Positions 46,034 through 58,620 of a stretch of DNA of 64,000 bases are shown piece by piece. The stretch spans positions 248,001 to 312,000 of the forward strand of contig WION01000018.1 in assembly GCA_015039365.1 (NCBI GenBank). Reading direction: 5' to 3'. Each line of letters begins with the position of its first letter. Position 1 is the first letter of the stretch. This stretch comes from Amanita rubescens (lineage: Eukaryota; Basidiomycota; Agaricomycetes; Agaricales; Amanitaceae). The notes below the pieces were generated by a model that did no database searches, was not told the origin of the DNA, and saw only the letters and a program-made list of their open reading frames with translations. The position numbers were made by a program, and so were the translations under genes.

Positions 46034-47296
46034 ATGTCCTTCCTTCTGTCCTTACTACGACCTTTGGCTTATGTCTCTCTCCCTTTCTTTCTCTTGCGCT
46101 CAATTGCGGCCTCATCGCCCCTCGGTCGCTACTATGTGCGAGCTGCCATGTATGTCTCTGTGCTGATGTCCTTCGCGACATGCAGTACCGCAATTGCTGC
46201 AAGCATGGTCTTATTAGGAAGGCGCCATGAACACTAATTTCGTGGTGGCGAGGGCATTCTATGCGCTTTGCAAGAGAGTAATGAACATCCATGTAGAAGT
46301 CGAGGGCGAAGAGTTTTTATCTACGAGGCCCGCTGTGTACATGATGAATCATCAAAGCATGCTTGATGTTCTGATCGTTGGACGGTGAGTGTCAGAAGTT
46401 CGCATTTACGTTGCCCCTTCTATCAACCGTCCGCTGTCCCGTCATCGTTACTTGTTTAATTTGGGAGCGCGCGTCTCCGCATAACTTGCCCTCATCTGAC
46501 TGTAATGTAATTTAGGCTAATGCCAAAGCAGACGTCCATCATGTCGAAGAAATCCTTACAATTTACCCCTCTCGGACCCTTCATGACGTTATCGGGCGCC
46601 ATCTTTATAGATCGAAGCAAAAATACCCAGGCTGTCCGCTCATTAGAGGTTGCGGGCCAACTTATGAAGAAGCTCGGAACTTCCCTATGGATGTTCCCTG
46701 AAGGGACGAGACGTAATCAGGAAATTCCTGACATGTTGCCGTTGAAGAAAGGCGGCTTTCATCTCGCCGTTCAAGCTGGTATCCCCATTGTTCCTGTGGT
46801 GACGGAAAATTATTGGAGAATGTATCATCACGGGGTGTTTGAGGAGGGCAGGGTGAAAGTCCGTGGTAAGCGCACGATCCCGTGAATGCAGATCTAGACC
46901 TCTTTCTCACCATTGATCCTAGTTCTCCCCCCTGTATCCACCACGGGACTTAAAGACCAAGACGCTTCTGACCTCGCCGTCCGTGTTCGTGATCTGATGA
47001 TCGAAGCATTACGTGAGATCTCCGTCAAGGTCCCAACAGGGCAAACCAGAGGAGAGACCAAAGTTGAGGTCCATCCGTCAGCATCAGGGCCACAAACGGA
47101 CACCCCACAGTTAAGCGAAGCCAAGCTCCCACAGCATATACCCGCCGTTGAAGAAAAAGAAAATGTGGAGTCGAGTGCCTCGTTGACCATGTCATCAAGT
47201 ACGTCGTCATTGCATACATGGCAATCAGGTACTAGTGAATATGGTGCAGAGACGGAGGAGGATGAAGGCATGATACTTGTAGGACGGCCAACATGA
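46034..47296 (+). CDS. SLC1: 1-acyl-sn-glycerol-3-phosphate acyltransferase (Slc1/PlsC-like)
   Basis: Starts MSFLLSLLRPLAYVSLPFFL with N-terminal membrane segments (YVSVLMSFATCSTAIAASMV). The acyltransferase domain carries the catalytic HX4D motif in YMMNHQSMLDVLIVG (about 46345), KQTSIMSKKSLQFTPLGPFM, GAIFIDRSKN, and the substrate-binding FPEGTR in SLWMFPEGTRRNQEIPDMLP, then GGFHLAVQAGIPIVPVV. A Ser/Glu-rich tail ends EGMILVGRPT. The enzyme makes phosphatidic acid from lysophosphatidic acid in the ER. One extra base near 46231, between LLGRRH and NTNFVVARAFYAL, shifts the frame. One intron splits after LIVGR. Confidence 0.9.
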
Positions 47297-47837
47297 TATG
47301 ACGTGTTCTGCTAGCCAGTGCTAGCCAAGTAATAAAATTACAGTCTAATCCGAGCGTGCGTGGGGCCAACACGCCCCCGTAAACTCACTCACACTGTGAT
47401 GGGGCAAAGAGGGGGATACGGATGAACGTTTTTCTTGTCGTCGAGGTTTGTGTTTCTAAATTAGGACATTTCCAAACAGGGACGCATGTGCTTGCGAATG
47501 ATTGGCCAAGAAACGCAACCGCAGCCACAGGCAGAACTATACGCGATCACACGTTCATAAGGATGCTAGCCTTGCAGGCTCCGCTGCTCGTCCAGGTGTA
47601 GTGACTAATCAACTCCGCTTAGTCCTCGGGATGCCTGGATTACCTTTTTTACATAAAAATTTTTATATTCAGGGAAATTTGCGGATCTTCCCTCAGACAA
47701 CGTATCGCTATCGGCATCCCAGGGCCCCTCAAACATCTTGGTTAATTCAGCTCCTTTCTCGAAATATAAAACTCGTTCTCAGCCATCTTTAACTTCATCC
47801 CACCACCTCCCACCACCTCCCATTCCTCTTACTCTTC
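47297..47837. promoter_or_regulatory. Upstream region of the GDPD gene
   Basis: About 540 bp without a supported gene. Just before the GDPD start lies a pyrimidine-rich direct repeat (cccaccacct repeated, 47799-47822), of a kind common near fungal transcription starts. Confidence 0.35.
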
Positions 47838-49443
47838 ATGACCGGATCTCCCAAGACGCGGATGCTACCCGGTAGGCCTATATTTGCTACCAGTGAACTA
47901 TGCTCTAACGCAACAGCTAAGATTGCTGGGGCCATCGCGGAGTGAGTGTGGTTAATTTATACCACTCTTGTCAACGTCTTCCACTGGGGTTACTCCTGAA
48001 CCCAAACCCCTTGACTATGCCCATACATTATCTCTTCTCTGCAATTGTGTGAGATTCGGGTCACGGCAGTATACTCAACTTGTCCCAGGCGTCGTCGCGA
48101 TTCCCAGAAAACACGCTTGCAAGCTTCGAAGCCGCTATCCGTGATGGTGCAGAAGGCATCGAGAGCGGTATTTTGCCCGGAAGTCTTGCCATTTGAATCC
48201 CGTAACCACCGTCAGCAGACGTCCACGTATCCGCGGATGATGTTGTAGTTATGTTCCACGATCCGGGTGAGCATTCTCGTGTTGTTTTTGTCTGATTGAT
48301 TGACGGAGATTTCAAATGTCGTCAGCTTTGGAACGGACAACGGATTCGACAGGTGATGCCTTTTATGGTCAACGGGGATTAATGTTCCGGCAAACTGAAA
48401 CCAGCCCGACTTTTACAGGACAAATTAAGGAACGAAATTGGTTTGGAGACGGTGGAATGCAACATGTCAGAACTAGGAAAGAACCGAGGCAGCCCATTCC
48501 CACCTTTGCAGAGACGATAGAGCTCCTGATGAAGGCAAGTTCCGGATCTCGACCTCGCCTCGATCTCCCGATTCTGATACGCCGGGTCTTGTAGCCTGAA
48601 AACCACCACGTCAAGTTCAACGTCGATGTTAAAGTCCAAAATGATCCGGATCGTTTGTTTTCACTCATGAACGAGATCATAGCTGCGCAGCCCGATTGGC
48701 AAACGGCCCTTGCTCCCCGGATTTTACTTGGATTGTGGCATCCGCGGTTCTTAGATCATGCCAAGGCACGCTTACCTTATTGTCGTCGATCCTATATCGG
48801 ATGTAGCACCGATATCGCTCGCAAGTATTTCTGGAATGATTGTGATGCATTCTCTATCGCTTTTGGTGCGCTTGCAGCACATGATGGACAGAGGTACGCG
48901 TTTGAATTGTCGGGTGGATAGTCCTGTAACTTTTTTTCTCCTTTTACGTTTTCAGGTTCAGGGAAGAGTGCAAGAATGCCGGCAAGAATCTGATGGTATG
49001 GACGGTTAACAAGCCTGCACATATGATGGAGGTACGCGGTGTCATTTTTTTTTGGCGTTCGGAGCTCCGCTTACGAGGCTCATACATAGGCCGTGAGATG
49101 GGAGGTTAATGCCATTATCACCGACGCGACACAGATTTGGTTGGACCTTCGGTCGAAATTAGAGGGTACGTCACGACATTTCTATATTTAGATAAGATAA
49201 CGGGTGACTAATGTCTCGTCTGTAGTTGATTACGAGGGAATTAGCTCAAAGTACGGGCGCGTATTCCTCTGGACCACGCCTAGGTTCTACGCACCTGTAC
49301 TCCTCCAAAAGAGCATCGCGTCACGCCGATACCTGGAGGGCGTTGCTGGCCCATTCGATTCGTTTGTAAGGGAAAAAGTAGAAGCTGGTACCGTCCTCGG
49401 GCTGCTGAGGATGTATACCCCTTTCAAGACCATTATGACGTAG
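47838..49443 (+). CDS. Glycerophosphodiester phosphodiesterase family (Pgc1-like)
   Basis: Starts MTGSPKTRMLP at 47838. Short exons then give the GDPD core: CWGHRG (catalytic His), ASSRFPENTLASFEAAIRDG, AEGIES then DVHVSADDVVVMFHDP (metal-binding Glu/Asp and second His), LERTTDSTG, QIKERNWFGDGGMQH, PIPTFAETIELLMK, a strand with VKFNVDVKVQNDPDRLFSLM, AAQPDWQTALAPRILLGLWH, ECKNAGKNLMVWTVNKPAHM and WEVNAIITDATQIWLDLR. The C-terminus ends RMYTPFKTIMT. The layout matches fungal Pgc1, a phospholipase C that removes phosphatidylglycerol, more than cytosolic GDPDs. Splice phases are consistent through eight or more introns. Confidence 0.88.
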
Positions 49444-49814
49444 ATTTGGACATTGAATGATTGGACTGCTAGTAGAAATACCAAGAATACCGTATAGATG
49501 TAGTAGCGAAGAATGTAAGATATGATACCGGCTAAAGGAACACGCGATGCCCAAATGCGGATTAGTGTCTGTCCATGTTCTAATTTCACTACTTTCACTG
49601 CTTTCTTGACTCATCCTTACTCTCTTCCGCACGCAGGGGCTCCTCCCTTCCGGTGCTACGTTTTCAATGAAACGGACACACAGAAATCGATATTCCCTGA
49701 CACATCTATCTACAGAGACAACTGCCACTCTACCCGAGTATGCACCAACGTCAGGCGGTGTCACTTGGCAGCATCAACCGCCCGTTCGCGTTCAACAGCA
49801 CAAACCGGCTAAGA

Positions 49815-52102
49815 TGTATCCCGAGTTCGATGGAACTCTGTCCGACAGACCACCCGATTACCCTGACAGCGCTGACGAAGCAGACGAGGAGACGGATTCT
49901 GTCGCAGGGGATGAGGAGGTAGTATATGCGGACAACAGTACCATTTCGCTTCCAACCGCGCCCGGTGCTGCCACGCCTTCTCCGCGCCGCCACTTCAGGC
50001 GGTATTCATCTTCAACGAGTTCGACCAGTTTCCACCCTCATTACGATCGGCATAACCCTAATCTACATCATCATCACCACCACGCGCACCGGCCCCATCC
50101 GCCATACAGGCGCTACAAATCGAGCGTGGTCCTCCCATCGCCATCGCCGGTTGATGACCCCTATCTCGATTCGCTGCTAGCGAGAAGCGTGCACGCGTTG
50201 GAAATGTCTAACACGCTGTTGCAGTCGTCTATTTCAACGCAGACGAGTTTATCAGCGTTGTTGCATACACCGGTGGTTGAGACGAGCAATAGTAAGCCGT
50301 TCAGGGAGATAAGTGGGGTGGGCCAGCTAGAGGAAAGGACGAAAGGGTTGTCGAGGAAGATAGACGTGTATGAAGGACAAAGCGAACAGTGGGTGGATGA
50401 TTTGGAGAAGATAAGAAAGGATGTGGAGAGGTTATTTGGTGATGGGGTGAACGAAGGTGAAGAAGACGTGCAAGGTGACGATGATGGAGAAAGCTTATCT
50501 AAATGGACAAGACCACTGCAACGGCGGAAAGAAGATATTATTCAAAGACACGAAGCTGCACCGGGTGGTGTTAGTTCTAGTCTACCCGCATCATCATCAA
50601 TGCCTGCGAGTCGCGCATACAAGCGACGACCATCTCAGCTCGACCTACAAAACTCGGGGGACGACCAAAACACGGCGCGACTGACATATTCTCCTCAGTA
50701 TAGATCGCGGCTTATTTCACCAGCACCACGCGCCATCACGCAGTATGTCGTGGCATCCTCTGCGGATCCAGATGTTATTACATTACCATCAACCCTTGGC
50801 ACGCGGACGTCTTCACATCATTCAATAGCTCTGACACCACAGCTAACAGATAGACTACCAGAGCCAACGACGCGTGCATACAACATGCTCGCGTCGTTCG
50901 TGCAGCGAACACCAACATCGATCGCGTCGACGCCGTCGTCTGTGACGAGCACGTCCGTGTTGGCGTCGCTGATGCCCAAGATGCGACGGCGATCGAACAG
51001 TAGCAATGCCGCTATTTCTGGCGGGGAAGTAGCGGAAGGGAACAACGCGAGACGCAAGCGCAGATCCACGATCGACGATGATCCCCGGTTGCAGCCGCCT
51101 TCCGCCGACGGACTCCGCGGCCGGACGCCCAAATCTCCTCTTCCCGTTCGGCCCATGACCCCGCCGACAGAGGAGTCTACCGGCTCTTCCTCGTCGTCGT
51201 CCGAAAGTCTGATTGCCAAGCTAACCGTCATGAGCCTGCGCAAGATTCTCGACGAGCAAGCTGCCAGGTCCGAGACCGCCCCCAATGCGAGCGATATTCA
51301 TGTCCGTCAGCCGTTTAAAGCCCCCGCATTTTTCCCTGTGACTCCTGCCGTGCCTCAGGCGAGTACGTCCAACGCGACGGCGTCGATATCGCGGTTATTC
51401 ACCAAGGCGATACATACCTCGTCTACGCGACCGCCATCGCCTCCGAGACATTCTGCCATGAAGCATGCCAGCGGCAGCAGGAGTGCGCTTTCGGCATCGG
51501 CGCGTCAGCCAGAGGCGTCCACGTCCTCTGCGGGGGCACATAACTCCAACACTGAGATCGACGCGATCGGGACGACGAATGGCATGTTGAGCGTCAACGC
51601 GGCGAAAGCTCAGTTGGGCATGTTGCCTGAGCTTGTGAGCGCGGGCATCTCCAGAGCGTTTGGTGTCAGGCCTAACAGCGTGGGGAGTGCGACTAGTTCA
51701 GGACAGAGCACGCCAAAAAGGATCAGCTTTGCTGAGTTGCCTGAGGGGACCCGACCTGAAGGTCGGTCGTCGTCGAGGTTTAAGGAGAAGCAGGCGCAGA
51801 AGAAGCGGAGGAAGTTATTGAATGGGCGGGGGAGGAGAAACGCGACCGTGCTCTCTGGTGGGGACAATGAAGATGTTTGGGATGGGGAGGGGGGAAGTCC
51901 ACCCACCGGTGGATGGTGGTCTGGGTGGTTAGGTGGTGGCACTGCCGAAGCAGAAAGTGCACTAGCCGGAATGGGAGGAAGCAGTGGTGGAATGTACGTG
52001 TCCCGATATGAAGACAGGATGGAGAGTCGGCTGAGCCGGTCGTGGAGTGGTTTGGGGCGATTGACTGGTGCGCCTGAATTCGGCGATGAGTGGGCCGTTT
52101 GA
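49815..52102 (+). CDS. Large disordered protein of unknown function
   Basis: One uninterrupted frame of 762 codons from MYPEFDGTLSDRPPDYPDSA (811 if an upstream Met at 49667 is used). An acidic N-terminus is followed by a His-rich patch near residue 80. Next is a short conserved-looking helix YLDSLLARSVHALEMSNTLL plus QSSISTQTSLSALL, and a second helix around LEERTKGLSRKIDVYEGQSE. Long Ser/Thr/Pro-rich stretches, a basic motif KEKQAQKKRRKLLNGRGRR and a Gly/Trp-rich segment (GGWWSGWLGGG) precede the C-terminus EFGDEWAV. No enzyme domain seen. The GC-rich third positions and absence of introns differ from its neighbours. Confidence 0.8.
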
Positions 52103-53108
52103 GGTGAGGCTGGTCGTTTGGTTTTTCTCCGTTGTCTGTCCCTTCATATTTTGGCGCTGGTCATTTTTCGTTTATTGGATTGAAGATTAAATCGGTCAAT
52201 CTTTGCACCGCTTCACGTCCATTTCATTCAGTCATCTGCTGATCGGGCCCCGTCACCCCCCTCCGATCACGCGCCCTCGCGCCATATCTCATCCCATGCA
52301 TACTTATTATAAACATTTTTATTATGACATACGGGCGTGTTACGCTTTTTCCGATATTGCATATGTGTTTCTTTTTCGATCTCTCTATCCGCAATTTTCA
52401 CGTACACGGCCAATGATTCATGTAGCGATATCACTTTACGACGGTCACGTTGTCATGCATCATGAATGAAATAATATAGATGTTTTACATAGATCAGATG
52501 TATGTTTACGTTGGCGAGATCAAGAGATGCTGTGTACTTAGTCAACGAAGCAATGAGGCATCGGAACGAACTGTCATCGTCACGCGACACTCGTCTTCTT
52601 TAGATTCATGGCGGAATATGACCAATTGCATCTTTCGTGCGGCTGCAGCTGTTGCACTTCACACTGCAGGTGATTGATTACTGCATTCCAGTGCGTGCAT
52701 TCTCTCCGGACTCACATATGCCTAGACCCGAGTCGGAAGAACGAATTCAGTCATATAAAGCTTAACTCCAATGAAAACCCCTATTCACGGTCCACACAAC
52801 GCGTCGCTAACTGATATTAATGGTGTCATTTCCTTTCACGGAATATAGACGCGTTCTCGACCCTGACATATCAACGCCACCGTCGTTTTGCCTGCAGGTG
52901 AACAGCGCGTCTTGACCAACTTGGAAATTGAGAAGCTTCCGGCGCCCCCTGAAAAGCTAAAGACATGCAAATTAAGTAAAGAACATTCGAGTGGACGGTA
53001 TATAAAAAGGTCTGTGGCAAGGGTGAGAAGTTTCGCTAGGCGAACATGAACTATTCATGACGCCCGTAGAACGCCGCATAACGCCGCTGGCAGCCCTGTT
53101 TCCCTGTT
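52103..53108. other. Intergenic region
   Basis: About 1 kb between convergent genes. AT-rich stretches with short frames only; no gene recognised. Confidence 0.45.
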
Positions 53109-54345
53109 TCATGAACGCGAGGACTTCCGTTGGGGCCGTCCGTCCTCCTTATCGTCTTCGTCTTCGTCCTCGCCGGAAGTTGCGTTACGCTTACGCTTTT
53201 TGGTAGGCTTTTGCGTTTTGGCTTTGCTCTTGCTCTTGCTTCCTCCTTCCCCCTTCTTTCCAGATGGTCCCTCTGGTTCTTGATTCTTCGCTGAGTTCCT
53301 CCGTACGGACTTTGCCTTCGTTGCACGTTTCTTCAGGGACGCTTCGTCCCAGCCACCCCGCTCCGCCAGTAGTTCAATAGTCGTCCAGGCACCCTCGCTG
53401 ACGCGTTGCACGCTCAACCGCCCTCTAGTGACAAGGTCCATTTCTGTGCATCATGATGTACGAGTGAAAATTCTTGGTGGGGTAACTCGTACCTCTGATG
53501 GCTTTGCAACCTTGGGCTCCGATGTAACTGATGTCTTCTGGGACCTGGTCTGGAGGAGACTCTGCGATCTTTTTGAGCAGGGTTAGGGGAACGAGATGCT
53601 TCGTGCGGGACTTGAACGTCAAATCGATCATGAACCACCGCGGATTGTCCTTGTCTGTTTTCTGCGATTCTTGAAAAGGGATGAATACAGACGCAGGGTA
53701 GAGAGCATACTGGATCATGGTAGGGGTGGGCCCTGTGGAAAGAATAATTGAGCTTGTCGTGCGGGGCACTTCGGATCACTTACGGGTCCCAGGCACTGTC
53801 TAAAAAATAGAGTCAGCAGAGCGAGGCGCCTATCCATGGCTATGCTTACGGTCGGGGTGTGCTTCCTTGGATATCTTAGAGGGGATTAGTCGATATAACT
53901 GTCATCGGGTTCTAAACTGACCTCGGCGAATGCAATGACGCCTTGCGAGAGTCAATAAAAATACACGGCCGTGCTGATGCGAGGAACGTACCTGGGTTCT
54001 TGCAATTGGATTGGTAAAAGAGTGCCTGACATATCCACATATGAGCATGGAGCCCCTGATCCCTTGACAACAATGACGGCTGACTTTTTCGCCGACTCTC
54101 ATCTCCTTCATGAGGTTTCGGGCCTCGTAGTTGCGAACGCCCTCCCACGGGGATGTTTTGACAGCCTCAAAGTCGTCCACGCTGAACTAGACGTTCCCGT
54201 GACAAACAGGTATGCAACAGTTATTTCTGGACCATCAGATATAATTGCAACGTGTTGGCTGGCAAAAGCTCACTTTGACATCTTTTCCTTTGACTATGCG
54301 AGAATCTGGCTCGGCTTTTAGTAACCAATATTGAGAATTGGACAT
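53109..54345 (-). CDS. EVE-domain protein (THYN1-like)
   Basis: Starts MSNSQYWLLKAEPDSRIVKG at 54345, then FSVDDFEAVKTSPWEGVRNY, EARNLMKEMRVGEKV, FYQSNCKNPG, DNPRWFMIDLTFKSRTKHLV, PLTLLKKIAESPPDQVPEDI and SYIGAQGCKAIR. The last exon has MDLVTRGRLSVQRVSEGAWT, TIELLAERGGWDE and a long Lys/Arg-rich tail ending DGRPQRKSSRS. The order YWLLKAEP, WEGVRNY, NPRWFMIDL and GRLSVQRVS is typical of EVE (DUF55) proteins, which share the PUA-like fold of the YTH family and may read modified bases. The basic tail suggests nuclear location. Several short introns interrupt the gene. Confidence 0.88.
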
Positions 54346-54780
54346 GGAGCTGATCGTCGCCGTTGTCGCGTTGGTTACGATATTCTGCAGAAACCAACTT
54401 GTGCCCTTCTCACGCCACGATCACAACTGTCAGTGACGGGCAAGTAGCAGGCTGGAACTTTAAACAATCAATGCCGCGCACTGGCCGAGCGCGGTTATTT
54501 TGCGGTGATGCACCTGGACAGGTATTGCTGTAAAGCCGCGTCAAGGGATTTTGGCTAAGAAACGGCAAATACAGCAAAATCTCACTATTGGATAGATTTG
54601 TTTGATAGTCAACAAGGAAATGCTGTAGTAGTTTGTAATGGTTGCACTGGCCAGGATTTGCTTACGTATTGCTGTGCACCCTGTTCTATTTTTGGTGCCA
54701 CCCGCCTGGTTCGATCCCCGCATAAAAGGCCTGGCCCAATATTTAGCTTCAGTCAATCACACGCAGCTCACTCCCGCATC
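54346..54780. promoter_or_regulatory. Divergent promoter region, EVE protein / stomatin-like protein
   Basis: About 435 bp between two divergent start codons. No specific element identified. Confidence 0.35.
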
Positions 54781-56197
54781 ATGTCTTACTCCAAGGCTCC
54801 TGGCTTCTCTTTTACTGACGAAACTGGAAATGTCGTTGACCACGATGCAGCCCATGGTAAATCAACACTCAACGTTCGTATTGTAGTACTCACTCACTCA
54901 CTATAGTTACAGAGGAGCCTGTTCGTCCGTCTCACGTTCACAGTCACAAAAAGCAGGGCGTTGAGAATGGCCTTATTACTGTGGAACCTTTGAAGCAGAG
55001 TGAGATGCAGGTATGTCTATTGTTATTCCACCTCAACGAGCGCTCACTCCCGTGATAGCCATTGTATGCACAGGATTTAGGCTTAGGAAATGTAAGGGGA
55101 ATTCAACCTCAACGTAATGGTGCTGATTGGACATCCCTAGGTTACCCATGGGATCTACGGTACTATGATGCAGGGCCTTGGCGGCATCGTTGGATTCCTT
55201 GGCGCTATCCCTTGTTGCATCTTTTGTCCCAATCCTTACAAGAATGTCGAGCAAGGTAATGGCCCCTATTTACACTCTATTTGTCGCTTAGCAACTCTTT
55301 CCAGGATCGGTTGGTCTTGTCTCTCGTTTCGGTCAATTCTACAAATCCGTCGACCCTGGATTGGTTAATGTCAACGTGTGTACGGAAAGCCTAAAGAAGG
55401 TTGATGTCAAGATCCAAATTAGCCCCATTGGAAGGCAAATGGTCATGTATGTTCCGCCAGGACGGATCGTGTTTCAGTTGAGCTGAATATCCTTCAGAAC
55501 CCGAGACAATGTCAATGTCGAAATGTTTGTCAACTTTAAGGATTCATATCTCGCTATCTAATTGTCATCTTTCAGTGACTCGGTTATCTACTTCCAAATT
55601 GTGAACCCCTATCGCGCAGCATTTGGAATTAGCGACTTGCGTCAAGCTCTCACCGAACGGGCACAGACTACTCTTCGGCACGTCGTCGGCGCGCGCGCCG
55701 TCCAAAGCGTCGTGACGGAGCGGGAAGCCATGGCCTTTGAGATTGCAGAGATTGTTGGCGACGTTGCAGACAAGTGGGGCGTAGCTATCGAGGGCATTCT
55801 CATCAAGGATATCATATTCAGCGCAGAAGTCGCAGCTTCTCTGTCATCCGCAGCGCAACAGAAACGGATTGGAGAATCGAAGGTTATTGCCGCACGTGCC
55901 GAAGTTGATTCCGCTCGCCTCATGCGTCAAGCTGCCGATATCTTGGCGTCGCCTGCTGCCATGCAGATCCGGCAACTCGAAGCCCGTAAGTGATTTAGGC
56001 ATTGGCGCGAGACCCTGTTATTGATTGCATTCCCAGTACAAACGATGGCTAAATCGGCAAGCAGCAAAGTTATTTTTGTCCCAATGCAACTCCAAAGTGA
56101 TGTCGTTGGTCCTATGTCAAGAGTTGAGGCTGGCAATGATCTTGGAAGCAGCTCCGTTGGCCGCGCGGGCCTACTGGGCGCCATGTCAGACTCGTAA
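54781..56197 (+). CDS. Stomatin-like SPFH/Band-7 membrane protein
   Basis: Starts MSYSKAPGFSFTDETGNVVD, then EEPVRPSHVHSHKKQGVENG and VEPLKQSEMQ, LYAQDLGLGN. A 49-nt intron restores VTHGIYGTMMQGLGGIVGFL, GAIPCCIFCPNPYKNVEQ, a hydrophobic membrane-inserted segment. The SPFH core follows: GLVSRFGQFYKSVDPGLVNV, VCTESLKKVDVKIQI, TRDNVNVE, FQIVNPYRAAFGISDLRQAL, TLRHVVGARAVQSVVTEREA, KWGVAIEGILIKDIIFSAEV, IGESKVIAARAEVDSARLMR, LASPAAMQIRQLEA. It ends VIFVPMQLQSDVVGPMSRVE and LLGAMSDS. Such proteins form scaffolding rings on membranes. Apart from splice details in the 3' half, the reading is continuous. Confidence 0.9.
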
Positions 56198-57364
56198 AGG
56201 CTTTACTCTTGAATGACTTGATACGACGTCACTGGCCTACGATGTAACCCACTATGCTTATCTGCCAGTTGTATATTACCATGTGTTTCTTGTCAAAAGT
56301 TTAAATGTTTCATTCTGGACTTGTATTACTTGCTTCTAATATACATCTTAAGGACGTATCGTAGCTTTTTCCTAACAAATCCATTCCATCTCTCATGCCC
56401 TGGACGAAATGTTTGGATAAAGTTCAAGTTTCAGTTTCAACCTATGTCACAAATGGTTGGTAGTGAATAATTAACATCTTACGAACTGCCGTTAAAGAGC
56501 GCTGTGATCATTGGCCATCTACAGACGTTGCCAATGAGATACAGCCCAGATATATGAATAAAGCTACACTCTTACTGTCCAAGGTCACTCGCATGCGCAC
56601 CTACATACATCATAATCGGATTGTCCTGCTGCTCTCATGTAACACCTTGGCACGAATCCCGCGCTCACTGATCAGGAGTTCGAAATTTTCGAACTGTGCA
56701 TATGGTAGCAAATCAAACAAAGTGTTTCATATACAGCCGCATGTCAAGAGATTGCGTAAAAAATACCGAAATAAAGAAAATCAATGTTCGCGACGTGGCA
56801 GCTGAGCGCGCTTGTCTTCTGTACAACCACAGCAATAACCCCAGAAAGAAGGCCCCAGAAGAAGGCCCCAGGTTCAAGCCCTTTTCTGAAAACCCCATTC
56901 GGGCACTTTACTGGATGATCGTCGGAGTCAGGGCCAGATGCTAGGTTCATCAATATACTTTTTCTTTCTAGCGCTGCGCTTTCGCTTCATAATGCCGTGG
57001 CCATCGGTCAATCCAAAAGCTTGCATCTGTTGGTCCCATTGACAGCCAGCTGTCGGGCTGATCGGCCCCCGAAGGAGGTTCAATACAAGTTTCTGACTGG
57101 ACACTAGACTGGGTCCTTACTTCCTAATTGGACAATCCAAGTTTGGCATAATGGCATGCTGACATTTGGAGTGTCTCTCAGTTGGGGCGTCGCAATGGCT
57201 GTTCGCACCCTTAATTAATGCCCGATGGTGAATCTTTTTCTAGCTAGCATCCTCAACATATCCCCCCATCTATCGGATCTCTGCCATAACGTTGACGTGG
57301 TACAGCGTTAGAAAGGCTCACAAATTAAATGCTGCTATTGCGTCTACCTCATCTCCCGCAACCC
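56198..57364. other. Intergenic region without recognised genes
   Basis: About 1.2 kb, AT-rich. Only short frames; nothing recognised. Confidence 0.4.
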
Positions 57365-57780
57365 ATGTCGTCGTCCTGGAACACCAACTGGGACCCTAAC
57401 ACACCCCCTCAACAACTGTACTTCCCTCAACCTGGTACGAACGCCAATACGCTTGCCTCTGCAAATGGTGATGTTGAAACTTGGTACGATCCCCAAAATA
57501 TGTCTGGCGTTAACTGGCATCAGTGGCCTTTGCAGAGCGGCCATGACGCGCGACTTGTCGAGGGTTGGGTATGTAGTTTGACGAATCACGATTTCTTCAT
57601 TCCACTTAATCCGCCCTTCCTGTAACCGGTTTATTAGATGCATCAGAACCCAGCAATGGGGGGTAACATGCACCAGGCTGTTGGCACACGACACACGCCG
57701 GTCGTCACTACTCAGTATCCAGGTAAAGAGTCGTCATGCTTTTGGACAGTAATCAGGGTTAATACGGATCCTCAGCTACA
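57365..57780 (+). CDS. Hypothetical protein start, possibly truncated gene
   Basis: Exon 1 encodes MSSSWNTNWDPNTPPQQLYF, PQPGTNANTLASANGDVETW, YDPQNMSGVNWHQWPLQSGH and ends VEGW at a GTATGT donor. A second exon reads MHQNPAMGGNMHQAVGTRHT and PVVTTQYPG before a GTAAAG. No continuation is found, because the downstream sequence is repeat-like. The Asn/Gln/Pro-rich composition looks like the disordered N-terminus of a larger regulatory protein. The rest may have been displaced by the repeat-rich block that follows. Confidence 0.4.
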
Positions 57781-57939
57781 GCCGCGTGGCGACGGTTCAT
57801 AAATCAATTAATCATCATGAACGCCAGCCAACTCTCGGAATTGCGGGAACTCTGAAGGCTTCAGGCTGTGCGGGTCGTCGAACTCGAAGTTAAATTTCCC
57901 ATTCTCTTCACGAGAGAATCATATAGATATTGCGTTTTT

Positions 57940-58130
57940 ACTCCTAGTAGACAAAGTGCTTTGTGCCTCGTACCGTCACGTAGAGAACAGCACGGGTTGA
58001 TCAACCCGTCATAAGGAATAACTCGACCCGCACGGGTAGCAGGTACGGGTATAACTGGGGTACGGGTACGGATTGGGACATTGAACACCCGTACCCTCCA
58101 GCGCCGCGGTTTGACTGTCTCCGGTAGAGG
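57940..58130. repeat. GTACGGGT-rich repeat segment
   Basis: Several copies of GTACGGGT/ACCCGTAC-like words occur within about 120 bp (about 57990-58100), including a short inverted pair of acgggttgat/atcaacccgt at about 57991-58010. The composition differs from flanking sequence. It resembles a fragment of a dispersed fungal repeat, but I cannot assign a family. Confidence 0.4.
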
Positions 58131-58620
58131 TACAGTGCATGTCAAGCCAGATAGCGAGAGACCAGATGTGAGCGGACCATCATCCCGTGATGCGTATAAC
58201 TCAGCGCATTGAGGAATCCCATCCTTCTCGTCCACGGTCCTCTCTCAAACGGCTTCAAACTCCACGACTCTCTAGCTCAGAGTCTCGCATGCACATATGT
58301 AGTAATGTACTGTTGTTGACCACCGAAACCGACACAGCCACCGCACCCCATCACGCTCAATCACCCAGTGCCGTCGCCCTGCTCATGCATCATGGTTGAC
58401 ATTGTTCGCCTGGGTCTTATCCAGATCTCATGGAAATCTTTCGGAGAAGCATCAGCAAAGCCAGTGGGAGCAGAGTTATAAAATTTGAATGTCTATGGTG
58501 GCATGTTATCTCTGACAATACGCTTTCAGGGGAAGGATCAAGGTACATGTCGACACATCCTGTGGCACAGAGATGTTGGGCTCACTCACTTAAAAAAAAA
58601 CAACTTGGGAATCGGCATTA

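Noticed and set aside
51610..51942. Antisense Pro-rich frame in the large disordered gene
   Set aside because: Explained by GC-rich third positions of the 762-codon plus-strand frame; no independent support.
57861..58235. Minus-strand frame of 124 codons
   Set aside because: Its central part translates the GTACGGGT-rich repeat; the protein is repeat-derived and without motif.
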